Shown here one piece after another: positions 43,447 to 51,645 of a stretch of 64,000 nt of DNA. Within the stretch, counting starts at the first letter, position 1; every line of letters starts with the position of its first letter. Location of the stretch: NCBI GenBank assembly GCA_035301485.1, contig DATGUF010000038.1, positions 1 through 64,000 on the forward strand, read 5' to 3'. The notes beneath the pieces are model-generated. The model worked only from the letters and a program-made list of their open reading frames with translations, was not told the origin of the DNA and made no database searches. A program made the translations under genes and the position numbers. Source of the stretch: CALEAR01 sp035301485 (lineage in GTDB: Bacteria > Pseudomonadota > Gammaproteobacteria > Pseudomonadales > Alcanivoracaceae).

Positions 43447-44352
43447 TTAGTTATTCATGTGCTCCGTTGTATGTTGGCCCGCACCTAAAAAATAGACCAC
43501 CACTACGCCCACGAGGAACGCCATAACGGCAAAGCCTATGTGCGCAGGTTCCCCTGTTTGCGCCACATATTCTGCGGGATACACGATTTGTTCACGCGCT
43601 TCCTCCAAGCCTATTCTCCAAGGCCACAATTTCACTAACGAACCTAACATAACACCCGCAGCAACAGCCATCACCAAGGAGTAATAATGCGCTAATAACC
43701 ACTTCAGTAGCTGTATGAATACCAAAGCGCCTACCGCGCAACCTAAAACAAAAGCGCTTAAATGGGCAATATGTGCTTGGCTTAATGCCTCTAGCACTGG
43801 CTCATACATGCCCAACAATAAAAGAATGAAACTGCCCGAGATACCAGGCAATAGCAGTGCGCAAATCGCTAACATGCCCGAAAGAAAAAACAGCAAAGGC
43901 GACAATCCCAAGGTCTCTAAACCAGGCAAACCACTGAGCCACATACTAAAAATACTACCCAATAAAGCAGCCCACCACACGTGCAACCGTTTATCAGGCA
44001 AAGGCCGCCATACCACCACAGTACCCATCACAATCAAACCACAGAAAAACGACCATAATGGGATCGGCGCATAAGCTAAGCACCAACGAATCACAAACAC
44101 GGCAGGAACAATGCTAGTGACCATTCCAGCAAGCAGCACCACTAAAAAGGTGAAGTTAGCCTCCTTCCATGCGGCGGCCACCCCCTGCTCACGCAGGGTA
44201 ATAATAAGGCGTGGGTGAATGTTGCCTAATGTGCGTATAAGCTCCGCATAAATACCGGTTATTAATGCTAATGTGCCACTGGATACACCTGGGATCGTTT
44301 CCACGGCTCCCATGGTCATACCACGCCAAAACAACCCCCATTTAGTGTGCAT
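43447..44352 (-). CDS. DUF368 membrane protein
   Basis: A 301-residue inner-membrane protein with about eight or nine hydrophobic segments. The DUF368 signature is at the N-terminus: GMTMGAVETIPGVSSGTLALITGIY, with a second LLPGISGSFILLLLGMYEPV near residue 165. DUF368 proteins have been connected to undecaprenyl-phosphate recycling in other bacteria, but I infer only lipid-carrier or membrane transport here. It overlaps the pcm stop by one base (TAATG) and precedes nlpD by 14 bases. Confidence 0.85.
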   Translation of the reverse strand: MHTKWGLFWRGMTMGAVETIPGVSSGTLALITGIYAELIRTLGNIHPRLIITLREQGVAAAWKEANFTFLVVLLAGMVTSIVPAVFVIRWCLAYAPIPLWSFFCGLIVMGTVVVWRPLPDKRLHVWWAALLGSIFSMWLSGLPGLETLGLSPLLFFLSGMLAICALLLPGISGSFILLLLGMYEPVLEALSQAHIAHLSAFVLGCAVGALVFIQLLKWLLAHYYSLVMAVAAGVMLGSLVKLWPWRIGLEEAREQIVYPAEYVAQTGEPAHIGFAVMAFLVGVVVVYFLGAGQHTTEHMNN

Positions 44353-45014
44353 TATTCCACTCCACGCTGAAAAGGAACGAACCGAACCGCATCAAGGCGC
44401 TGTTTCACCAACTCGCCCTGCACACGATCCACCACCGTTAGCCACTGTTCGTCACCGCCCACAGGCATCACTAAGCGCCCACCTTCAGCAAGTTGCTCTA
44501 GCAGCTCTTGTGGGATCTCTGCGGGTGCACAGGCGGCCAAAATAGCATCAAAAGGGCCTTGTTCCGGCCAACCAAAGGTACCATCTGCATATTTAAACTT
44601 TACGTTATGCAAGCCCAACTCGCGTAAACGAGCCTTGGCGCCCTCTTGCAAAGGCTTGATGCGTTCAACGGTGTACACCTGGATGCCCAATGCTGCAAGT
44701 ATTGCTGTTTGATAACCACACCCAGTGCCCACTTCAAGCACTTTGGTGGGCATGTTATTGGCAATTAGCAATTCCGTCATGCGCGCCACCACCCAAGGCT
44801 GAGAAATGGTTTGGTCATAGCCAATAGGTAAAGCTGTATCATCGTAAGCTTGGTGCGATAAGGCCTCATCAATGAAAATATGGCGGGGCATTTTCTGGAT
44901 CATCGCCAACACTCTCTCATCCCTGATGCTTTGCTCTCTTAAGCGTTGCACGAGACGCTCGCGCGTACGTGGTGATGTCATCCCCACACCCACCAACCTT
45001 TGCGAATCCCACAT
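44352..45014 (-). CDS. pcm: Protein-L-isoaspartate O-methyltransferase
   Basis: A 220-residue SAM-dependent repair enzyme that methylates isoaspartyl residues in damaged proteins. Motifs: DEALSHQAYDDTALPIGYDQ, QTISQPWVVARM, and the SAM loop VLEVGTGCGYQTAILA. The frame runs upstream into truD, but ATG 45014 follows the truD stop by 14 bases and has GAGG upstream. surE, which normally overlaps pcm, is absent. Confidence 0.94.
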   Translation of the reverse strand: MWDSQRLVGVGMTSPRTRERLVQRLREQSIRDERVLAMIQKMPRHIFIDEALSHQAYDDTALPIGYDQTISQPWVVARMTELLIANNMPTKVLEVGTGCGYQTAILAALGIQVYTVERIKPLQEGAKARLRELGLHNVKFKYADGTFGWPEQGPFDAILAACAPAEIPQELLEQLAEGGRLVMPVGGDEQWLTVVDRVQGELVKQRLDAVRFVPFQRGVE

Positions 45015-45028
45015 AGTCTCAACCTCTA

Positions 45029-46075
45029 TCACTCTGTCGTAACAGCTGTGCGTGGCGGTAACTGCCACTCCCCTAGCTCTGCTAACACTGTGGTGGCAAA
45101 GGCTCCTGTGGGAAGTGTCATGCTGATTTCCCACTCGTTGCCTAACACCTGCCAAGTTAAATCAGAAACAGACAAACGTAACGCTCGGCGCGCTGCAGCC
45201 ACCTTTTCCTGCGCGAGCGCCTCGATCAGTGCTGTGTGCGGCGCCAAAATGTTGTGCTCAAGAGCATGGCTTGCGCCCGTGGTTGCCATCCCTGCCATAC
45301 CCACTAAGGGCCCGGTCGGGTGCACTTCTCCTTGGGCAATGCGTGTAGCACTACGCTCATCTTCGTCGGCATTGAACAAGCCACGGCTATGAGCTGGTTG
45401 TAATATATCGCCCGCCAACAACTGATTCCAATTACCCTGCTGCACCCGTTCGGCAAGCACCTGATTAAATAGCTCACTACGTATGGCTGACAGCCACAAA
45501 CTACGCATTTTTCTGTTCGGCGCTCTACCACGATAGCTATCTTCTCGTAGCAGCCACGCTTTCGCCTGCGTAAAATTTTGCCCACTGCGGCCGAAACGCT
45601 GCTCGCCAAAATAGTTCGGCACGCCTCCCTGCTTAATGCATTGCAAGCGTTCTTCCGCAGCGGCGTAATCACCACTAACGTGACGCATACGTAGTACAAA
45701 GTGGTTTGCAATGTGGGTGCCGCGGTTTAATTTGCGGGCATGACGAACCTGTTCAAGTATATCAATGCCCTCTGGCAACTGGTTGAGTGTTGGGTCTTCC
45801 TTGCCGGGCAAGTGCAAGCTAAACCACTGCTCAGTGACTGCACGGCGGTCTTTTAAACCGCTAAACCCCACAGAACGAACAGGTATCCCCGCAGCTTTAG
45901 CCAATGTTTGAGCCACATCCATAGTGTTCCAGAGCCGTTTACGCACTAGCAACCATAAATGCTCGCCGCCTCCACCTGGCGTGAAACTTAATTGCTCTTG
46001 AACAAAAAAATCCTCTGGTTCAGTGCGCATTTGGCCCGTTAGCACTGGCGCCCCGTAGGCGTGAGGCAGGCTCAC
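45029..46075 (-). CDS. truD: tRNA pseudouridine(13) synthase TruD
   Basis: A 348-residue enzyme (E. coli 349) that makes pseudouridine at position 13 of tRNA-Glu. The catalytic Asp76 is in FSGLKDRRAVTEQW. NYFGEQRFGR and the TRUD insertion domain follow, and the segment near 305 (SDLTWQVLGNEWEIS) is typical of the C-terminus. It starts with GTG overlapping the ispF stop (GTGA), so it is translationally coupled. Confidence 0.94.
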   Translation of the reverse strand: MSLPHAYGAPVLTGQMRTEPEDFFVQEQLSFTPGGGGEHLWLLVRKRLWNTMDVAQTLAKAAGIPVRSVGFSGLKDRRAVTEQWFSLHLPGKEDPTLNQLPEGIDILEQVRHARKLNRGTHIANHFVLRMRHVSGDYAAAEERLQCIKQGGVPNYFGEQRFGRSGQNFTQAKAWLLREDSYRGRAPNRKMRSLWLSAIRSELFNQVLAERVQQGNWNQLLAGDILQPAHSRGLFNADEDERSATRIAQGEVHPTGPLVGMAGMATTGASHALEHNILAPHTALIEALAQEKVAAARRALRLSVSDLTWQVLGNEWEISMTLPTGAFATTVLAELGEWQLPPRTAVTTE

Positions 46076-46557
46076 TTTACACGCTCCACAAGCACTGTGG
46101 CTAAAGCAGTAATGCCTTCTTCGCGCCCCACAAACCCTAGCTTTTCTGTGGTCGTAGCCTTCACCGAAATAGCCTCCACATCGCAGCCTAACAAGGCGCT
46201 AATACGCTCGCGAATAGCTTGAATATGTGGTGCCATTTTAGGCCGCTCTGCTAACACCGTTAAATCCGCATTGGCCAACTGATAACCCTTTGCTGTGATT
46301 TTTGCATAGGCAGCTTGCAACAGTTGGCCTGAGTCTGCGCCTTTCCACTGTGCATCAGTATCTGGAAACCAATAGCCTATATCCCCCAACGCGAGCGCGC
46401 CTAACAAAGCGTCAGTGAGGGCATGCAACAAGACATCGCCATCAGAGTGAGCCACAAACCCCTTGTGAAACGGAATGCGCACACCACCAATTATTAGGCT
46501 ATCCCCTTCACCAAAGGCATGTACATCGTAGCCTTGGCCAATACGTATTCGTGCCAT
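46072..46557 (-). CDS. ispF: 2-C-methyl-D-erythritol 2,4-cyclodiphosphate synthase
   Basis: A 161-residue zinc enzyme of the MEP isoprenoid pathway. Zinc ligands Asp11, His13 (GYDVHAF) and His45 correspond to E. coli 8, 10 and 42. The HSDGDVLLHALTDALLGA signature and KATTTEKLGFVGREEGI are intact. Upstream in-frame starts are rejected because ATG 46557 overlaps the ispD stop by one base (TAATG) and gives the family start MARIRIGQG. Confidence 0.96.
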   Translation of the reverse strand: MARIRIGQGYDVHAFGEGDSLIIGGVRIPFHKGFVAHSDGDVLLHALTDALLGALALGDIGYWFPDTDAQWKGADSGQLLQAAYAKITAKGYQLANADLTVLAERPKMAPHIQAIRERISALLGCDVEAISVKATTTEKLGFVGREEGITALATVLVERVK

Positions 46558-47255
46558 TACTGCTGTTCCTTTGCTTGCTGTTGAAGAAAAAATTCTGCTA
46601 AAGCTAAATCTTCCGGCCACGTGATTTTAATATTATCGCTGCGGCCCTGTACCATTTTTGGCTGTGCGCCTGCGAGTTCCATTGCTGAAGCTTCATCTGT
46701 AATTTCATGCCCCGCGGCTAATGCAGCTTCGAGAGCGGCATACAAACGTTCCACAGCAAAAAACTGCGGTGTAAAAGCACGCCAAATTAATTGACGGTCT
46801 AGGGTTTGCACGATACTGCCCTGCGCTACTTTTTTGAGGGTATCAGCAACGGGCACGCCCAAAATAGCGCCTTTTGATGAAGCAGTGGCCAACAAGGCAT
46901 CAATGTCGTTGCTATGTAAACAGGGGCGAGCCATATCGTGCACTAACACCCAAGCTTGTGCGTCACCTTGGTGGCGCAAATAACGCAACCCATTCAGTAC
47001 GGTGTCGGCACGATCGGCGCCACCTACAATGGTTGTTACCTTGGCATGTTGTGCCACCGGCAAGGTGGGCCAATAAGGATCTGTGGGGCTTATACCCACT
47101 ACAATTTGCTCTATGGCAGGATGGTTTAAGAGGCGTTCAATGGTGTGTTCAGCCACCGTTTTTCCTTGCAGCGTGAGGTACTGCTTAGGCTGAGCAGCCC
47201 CCATGCGTGCGCCTACGCCGGCACCTGGCACCAGTGCGTAGATACGGCGCTTCAT
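46557..47255 (-). CDS. ispD: 2-C-methyl-D-erythritol 4-phosphate cytidylyltransferase
   Basis: A 232-residue CTP-dependent nucleotidyltransferase of the MEP pathway, immediately preceding ispF. The nucleotide loop LVPGAGVGARMGAAQPKQYL is at 8-27, with VLVHDMARPCL and ITDEASAMEL following. E. coli IspD has AAGFGRRM at the loop, so this is a normal variant. Its ATG overlaps the ftsB stop (ATGA). Confidence 0.95.
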   Translation of the reverse strand: MKRRIYALVPGAGVGARMGAAQPKQYLTLQGKTVAEHTIERLLNHPAIEQIVVGISPTDPYWPTLPVAQHAKVTTIVGGADRADTVLNGLRYLRHQGDAQAWVLVHDMARPCLHSNDIDALLATASSKGAILGVPVADTLKKVAQGSIVQTLDRQLIWRAFTPQFFAVERLYAALEAALAAGHEITDEASAMELAGAQPKMVQGRSDNIKITWPEDLALAEFFLQQQAKEQQ

Positions 47256-47563
47256 TCTTTGTTAGCGTCCTGTTTAGGTGCCATGAGGAATTCGGGCACC
47301 AAATAGAAGATTTCATCTCGCTTTATCATGCCGAGATCGCGCCGAGCTATTTCCTCCACGCTATTTTTTGCGTTTTTAAGATCCGCCACATCCGCCGCCA
47401 TCAATCGATTACGGGCTTCAAGCTCTTTATTTTGCGCTTCGAGCTCTGCGATTTGCTGTTGCAAATGCAAACGATGGCGCCAGCTGCCCTCACCAAACCA
47501 AAGGCGATATTGGAAGACAAGGAGAAGCAAAACAAGGAAAACAATGAGTGAGCGGCGCAGCAT
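47252..47563 (-). CDS. ftsB: Cell division protein FtsB
   Basis: A 103-residue bitopic divisome protein that forms a complex with FtsL and FtsQ. It has a very short cytoplasmic tip, a membrane helix at about 4-20 and a periplasmic coiled coil (about 28-70, LQQQIAELEAQNKELEARN). The conserved VEEIARRDLGMIKRDEIFY motif ends the helix. Length equals E. coli FtsB. It sits between eno and ispD, the usual gammaproteobacterial order. Confidence 0.94.
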   Translation of the reverse strand: MLRRSLIVFLVLLLLVFQYRLWFGEGSWRHRLHLQQQIAELEAQNKELEARNRLMAADVADLKNAKNSVEEIARRDLGMIKRDEIFYLVPEFLMAPKQDANKE

Positions 47564-47594
47564 GTTAGTTTCGCATGACGTAATTCAAAGAATA

Positions 47595-47616
47595 CAGGGG
47601 CTGAAATCAGCCCCTG
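47595..47616 (-). terminator. Hairpin between eno and ftsB
   Basis: CAGGGGCTGA (47595-47604) pairs with TCAGCCCCTG (47607-47616), perfectly complementary with a tiny loop, 14 bases after the eno stop. The downstream minus-strand sequence (TATTCTTTG) is only moderately U-rich, so partial termination or mRNA 3'-end protection of eno is likely. Confidence 0.6.
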
Positions 47617-47629
47617 ACGTAACCGTGCA

Positions 47630-48931
47630 TTAGCACTTATCTAGCCAGCGCGCGAACTCTTTGCGGCCGTAATAGGCAGCACGGCCCATTTCCTGTTCAA
47701 TGCGAATTAAGCGGTTATATTTTGCCACACGGTCAGAGCGGCAGAGTGAGCCTGTTTTAATTTGGCCCGCAGCTGTTGCCACCGCCAAGTCGGCAATGGT
47801 GGTGTCTGCTGTTTCACCTGAACGGTGGGAAATAACAGCGGTGTAACCCGCATCGTGAGCCATCTTAATCGCATTCAACGTTTCGGTAAGCGTACCAATC
47901 TGGTTAAACTTAATCAGGATGGAGTTAGCGATGTTTTCATCGATACCGCGTTGCAAAATTTCAGTATTGGTAACGAACAAATCGTCACCCACTAACTGCA
48001 CACGTTCACCTAAGCGCTCAGTGAGCAACTTCCAACCAGCCCAATCATCTTCATGCAGGCCATCTTCAATAGAAACAATGGGATAACGATCACAAAGATC
48101 AGCGAGATATTCCACGAACTCTGCCGCGGTTAGGCTACGGCCTTCGCCGCTTAGCTCGTATTTACCATCTCGATAGAACTCTGAAGCGGCGCAATCAAGA
48201 GCCAAAAGAATATCGTCACCTAAGGTGTAACCCGCACGAGATACTGCTTCAGCAATGGCTTCTAGCGCGGCTTCGTTAGAAGGCAAGTTAGGTGCAAAAC
48301 CACCCTCATCACCTACGGCTGTATTTAAACCACGTTCTTGCAGTACTTCGCGTAAAGCGTGGAATATCTCTGCGCCGTAACGCACAGCATCAGCCATGGT
48401 TTTTGCACCCACAGGCTGAATCATAAACTCTTGAATATCTACGTTGTTATCAGCGTGCTCGCCACCGTTAATGATATTCATCATTGGTACAGGTAGGCTA
48501 AAAGGCGCTGCATCTTCTTGCAGGCTTGCAATGTAGGCATACAGCGGTTTTTGTTCGTAAGCGGCAGCCGCTTTTGCAGCCGCTAACGAGACGGCTAAAA
48601 TAGCGTTCGCACCTAAACGGCCCTTGTTATCGGTGCCATCTAGCTTAATCATGAGCTCATCAATCTTCGCTTGCTCACGCACATCTTGCTCTAATAACAA
48701 TTCGCGAATTTCAGAATTAACAAACCCTACCGCGTTCAACACTCCTTTGCCGCCATAGCGTTTTTTGTCGCCATCGCGTAATTCTAGTGCTTCACGTGCA
48801 CCTGTAGAGGCACCACTCGGTGCACAAGCTGAGCCCATAATACCCGAAGCAAGAATGACATCTGCTTCCACTGTGGGGTTACCACGTGAATCGATAATTT
48901 CACGTGCTTTAATATCTGTAATCGTTGGCAT
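47630..48931 (-). CDS. eno: Enolase
   Basis: A 433-residue glycolytic enzyme converting 2-phosphoglycerate to phosphoenolpyruvate; in gammaproteobacteria also a degradosome component. Motifs: IDSRGNPTVEADV, APSGASTGAREALELRDGD, the GDEGGFAPNL region, LVGDDLFVTN and the catalytic ILIKFNQIGTLTE plus SHRSGETAD. ATG 48931 gives the family start MPTITDIKARE. Third in pyrG-kdsA-eno. Confidence 0.97.
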   Translation of the reverse strand: MPTITDIKAREIIDSRGNPTVEADVILASGIMGSACAPSGASTGAREALELRDGDKKRYGGKGVLNAVGFVNSEIRELLLEQDVREQAKIDELMIKLDGTDNKGRLGANAILAVSLAAAKAAAAYEQKPLYAYIASLQEDAAPFSLPVPMMNIINGGEHADNNVDIQEFMIQPVGAKTMADAVRYGAEIFHALREVLQERGLNTAVGDEGGFAPNLPSNEAALEAIAEAVSRAGYTLGDDILLALDCAASEFYRDGKYELSGEGRSLTAAEFVEYLADLCDRYPIVSIEDGLHEDDWAGWKLLTERLGERVQLVGDDLFVTNTEILQRGIDENIANSILIKFNQIGTLTETLNAIKMAHDAGYTAVISHRSGETADTTIADLAVATAAGQIKTGSLCRSDRVAKYNRLIRIEQEMGRAAYYGRKEFARWLDKC

Positions 48932-48959
48932 AATGTTGTCTCCGAACTTATGCAGCCGT

Positions 48960-49811
48960 TTAAGGATTAACAATGGTGGGCAAAGACTTTGCTAATTCGT
49001 CCACTGCCTTCATTTGCGATAAAAATGGGGCCAGTTGATCCAAGCGCAGTGCGCAAGGCCCATCACATAGGGCATTATCTGGATCAGGATGTGCTTCTAG
49101 AAACAAACCCGCTAAACCCTGAATCATACCTGAGCGGCCCAAATCTGCCACTTGATGGCGTCGCCCATCCGCCGAATCACTACGTGCGCCCGGCATTTGC
49201 AGAGCATGGGTCACATCAAAGAACACTGGATAACCAAACTGTTTCATGATGCCGAAGCCCAGCATGTCTACCACAAGGTTGTTGTAACCAAAGCAAGAAC
49301 CACGCTCACAAATAATCAGCTGATCATTACCGGCTTCTTCACACTTATGCAGAATGTGCCCTACTTCATGCGGAGCAATGAACTGCGGCTTTTTGATGTT
49401 GATAATGCTATCTGTGGCGGCTAACGCTGTAACTAAATCTGTTTGGCGCGCTAAAAAAGCCGGCAACTGCAACACATCAGCCACTTCAGCAGCAGGGGCT
49501 GCTTGTTCTGGTTCGTGCACATCAGTGAGTATGGGGCAGTTAAAAGTGCTTTTGACCTCTTCCAAAATGCGCAGCCCTTCTTCAAGCCCAGGCCCACGAT
49601 AGGAAGTAAGCGAGGAACGATTGGCCTTATCAAAAGAAGCTTTAAATACCCAAGGAATATTTAATTGAGCAGTAACCTCAGCGTAATGCTCGGCCACTTG
49701 CATGACCATATCCCGTGATTCAAGCACATTCATGCCACCAAACAGCACAAAAGGATGCTCATTACCAATGGGGATATCACCAAGCTGAATAGTTTTTTGC
49801 GTTGTCGTCAT
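48960..49811 (-). CDS. kdsA: 3-deoxy-8-phosphooctulonate synthase (KDO-8-P synthase)
   Basis: A 283-residue aldolase-type enzyme condensing phosphoenolpyruvate and arabinose-5-phosphate for the LPS inner core. Signatures: FVLFGGMNVLESRDM, FKASFDKANRSS, PGLEEGL, ILTDVHEP, FLARQTDL and VFFDVTHALQMPG. Length is that of E. coli KdsA (284). It starts 13 bases after pyrG and is followed by eno. Confidence 0.96.
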   Translation of the reverse strand: MTTTQKTIQLGDIPIGNEHPFVLFGGMNVLESRDMVMQVAEHYAEVTAQLNIPWVFKASFDKANRSSLTSYRGPGLEEGLRILEEVKSTFNCPILTDVHEPEQAAPAAEVADVLQLPAFLARQTDLVTALAATDSIINIKKPQFIAPHEVGHILHKCEEAGNDQLIICERGSCFGYNNLVVDMLGFGIMKQFGYPVFFDVTHALQMPGARSDSADGRRHQVADLGRSGMIQGLAGLFLEAHPDPDNALCDGPCALRLDQLAPFLSQMKAVDELAKSLPTIVNP

Positions 49812-49824
49812 GGTTTAACCTTTA

Positions 49825-51426
49825 TTATGCTTCATGCGTGCGGCGCGCCAGCGCTGCTTTCACATAGCTGGTGAACAAGCCGTGCCCATCGCGTGGTGTT
49901 GAAGTAAACTCTGGGTGAAACTGGCATCCCACGTACCAAGGGTGGTCTGCCATTTCAACCACCTCAACAAGGTTACCCTCTTCAGAGCGGCCGGTCACCA
50001 CAAGGCCCGCTTCTTCGAGCTGAGCCACAAATTTTTCGTTGATTTCATAACGATGACGATGGCGTTCAAAAATACGTTCTTCGCCATAGCATGTTGCCAC
50101 CAAGGATTTTGGGGTTAACACACTGTATTGCGCGCCTAAACGCATAATACCTTGCTCACCTGTTACTGGGTCTGTAATAGGCAGCACATCCACCACAGGA
50201 TACTTGGTGTTTGGGTCGAATTCTGTGGAGTGAGCTCCTTCAAGGCCAACAAGATTACGCGCCACATCAATAACAGCGACTTGCATACCTAAGCAGATAC
50301 CTAAGAAAGGGACTTTATGTTCACGCGCAAACTGCGCCGCTAACACCTTTCCTTCTGTGCCACGATCGCCAAAACCACCCGGAACAATAATACCGTCGAG
50401 GCCGTGCAACGAAGCCGTTCCTTTTTGCTCTAACGACTCCGCATCAATATAACGTACGTTAACTTTTGAACGAGTTGCTACGCCGGCATGCACCAGCGCT
50501 TCATTGAGGGATTTATAGGCATCGGCCAGGCTGACGTATTTACCCACCAAGCCCACGGTAATTTCGTGGTCTGGATTAAGCTGCGCTTCTACTACGCGAT
50601 CCCATTCTGAAAGATCTGGCGTATGGCATTCGAGCCCTAGGCGTTCTACTACGTAGCTATCCATATCTTGTTCATGGAGCACACGTGGCACTTGGTAAAT
50701 AGTTTCACAATCGGGTGTACTGATTACCGCACGGGTTTCCACGTTGGTAAACAGCGCAATTTTTTCTCGTGCGCTATCTGGCACAGGTTGGTCGGAACGG
50801 CACACCAACATATCTGGCTGCAAACCAATAGAACGCAGCTCTTTCACCGAATGTTGAGTAGGCTTGGTTTTAATTTCACCAGCAGAAGCGATCCAAGGCA
50901 CTAAGGTAAGATGCACTAATAAAGTGTTTTGCAGGCCTTTTTCAATACGCAATTGGCGCACTGCTTCTAAGAAAGGAAGGGATTCAATATCACCTGTGGT
51001 GCCACCGATTTCAATAATAGCTACATCGGCATCACCTGCACCACGCTGGATTTTTAATTTAATCTCGTCGGTGATATGGGGGATTACTTGCACTGTGGCA
51101 CCGAGATATTCACCGCGGCGTTCTTTATCAAGCACGTCTTGGTAAACACGCCCCGTGGTAAAGCTGTTCACCCGTTTTAAACGAGTGCGTATGAAGCGCT
51201 CATAATGGCCTAAATCTAGATCCGTTTCTGCGCCGTCTTCTGTGACGAACACTTCACCATGTTGGTAAGGGCTCATGGTGCCTGGATCCACGTTAATATA
51301 AGGATCCATTTTTAACATGGTTACGTTTAAACCACGCGCTTCTAGCAACGTCGCCAAGGAAGCTGCTGTAATGCCCTTCCCTAATGACGACACTACGCCA
51401 CCCGTCACAAATATGTATCGTGTCAT
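49825..51426 (-). CDS. pyrG: CTP synthase
   Basis: A 533-residue glutamine-dependent CTP synthase. The N-terminal synthetase domain has MTRYIFVTGGVVSSLGKGI and MDPYINVDPGTMSP. The C-terminal glutaminase has the nucleophile in FLGICLGMQ, then QFHPEF for the His/Glu pair. ATG 51426 is chosen for this start; the frame is open further upstream without homology. First gene of pyrG-kdsA-eno. Confidence 0.97.
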   Translation of the reverse strand: MTRYIFVTGGVVSSLGKGITAASLATLLEARGLNVTMLKMDPYINVDPGTMSPYQHGEVFVTEDGAETDLDLGHYERFIRTRLKRVNSFTTGRVYQDVLDKERRGEYLGATVQVIPHITDEIKLKIQRGAGDADVAIIEIGGTTGDIESLPFLEAVRQLRIEKGLQNTLLVHLTLVPWIASAGEIKTKPTQHSVKELRSIGLQPDMLVCRSDQPVPDSAREKIALFTNVETRAVISTPDCETIYQVPRVLHEQDMDSYVVERLGLECHTPDLSEWDRVVEAQLNPDHEITVGLVGKYVSLADAYKSLNEALVHAGVATRSKVNVRYIDAESLEQKGTASLHGLDGIIVPGGFGDRGTEGKVLAAQFAREHKVPFLGICLGMQVAVIDVARNLVGLEGAHSTEFDPNTKYPVVDVLPITDPVTGEQGIMRLGAQYSVLTPKSLVATCYGEERIFERHRHRYEINEKFVAQLEEAGLVVTGRSEEGNLVEVVEMADHPWYVGCQFHPEFTSTPRDGHGLFTSYVKAALARRTHEA

Positions 51427-51567
51427 GCACTCACCGCTGCGAAAGAGCATTATGTAGACTTTTCGTACTACGCAATGCCAAGAATATGGAATACCAATCA
51501 AATAAGCCTGAAAAACGACCTGAACAGCCTAACAAGAACTAGAAAATGATTGGATTGGGACGGGATT

Positions 51568-51615
51568 AAATACTAACAGAAACACCGTGGCGCCTCAATC
51601 AGGCAGTTAGTATTT
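51568..51615. repeat. Long-range inverted repeat between tilS and pyrG
   Basis: AAATACTAAC (51568-51577) pairs with GTTAGTATTT (51606-51615), enclosing GCCT-N5-AGGC. It lies in the 219-base gap after tilS and before pyrG. As RNA on the minus strand it would form a cruciform-like hairpin 31 bases beyond the tilS stop; it may terminate tilS or form part of the pyrG promoter region. Confidence 0.5.
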
Positions 51616-51645
51616 TCAAGCTGTTAATGCAAATTTTATGTAGCC

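Noticed and set aside
51427..51501. Longer pyrG start
   Set aside because: The added 25 residues have no family match; MTRYIFVTGG is the standard CTP synthase start.
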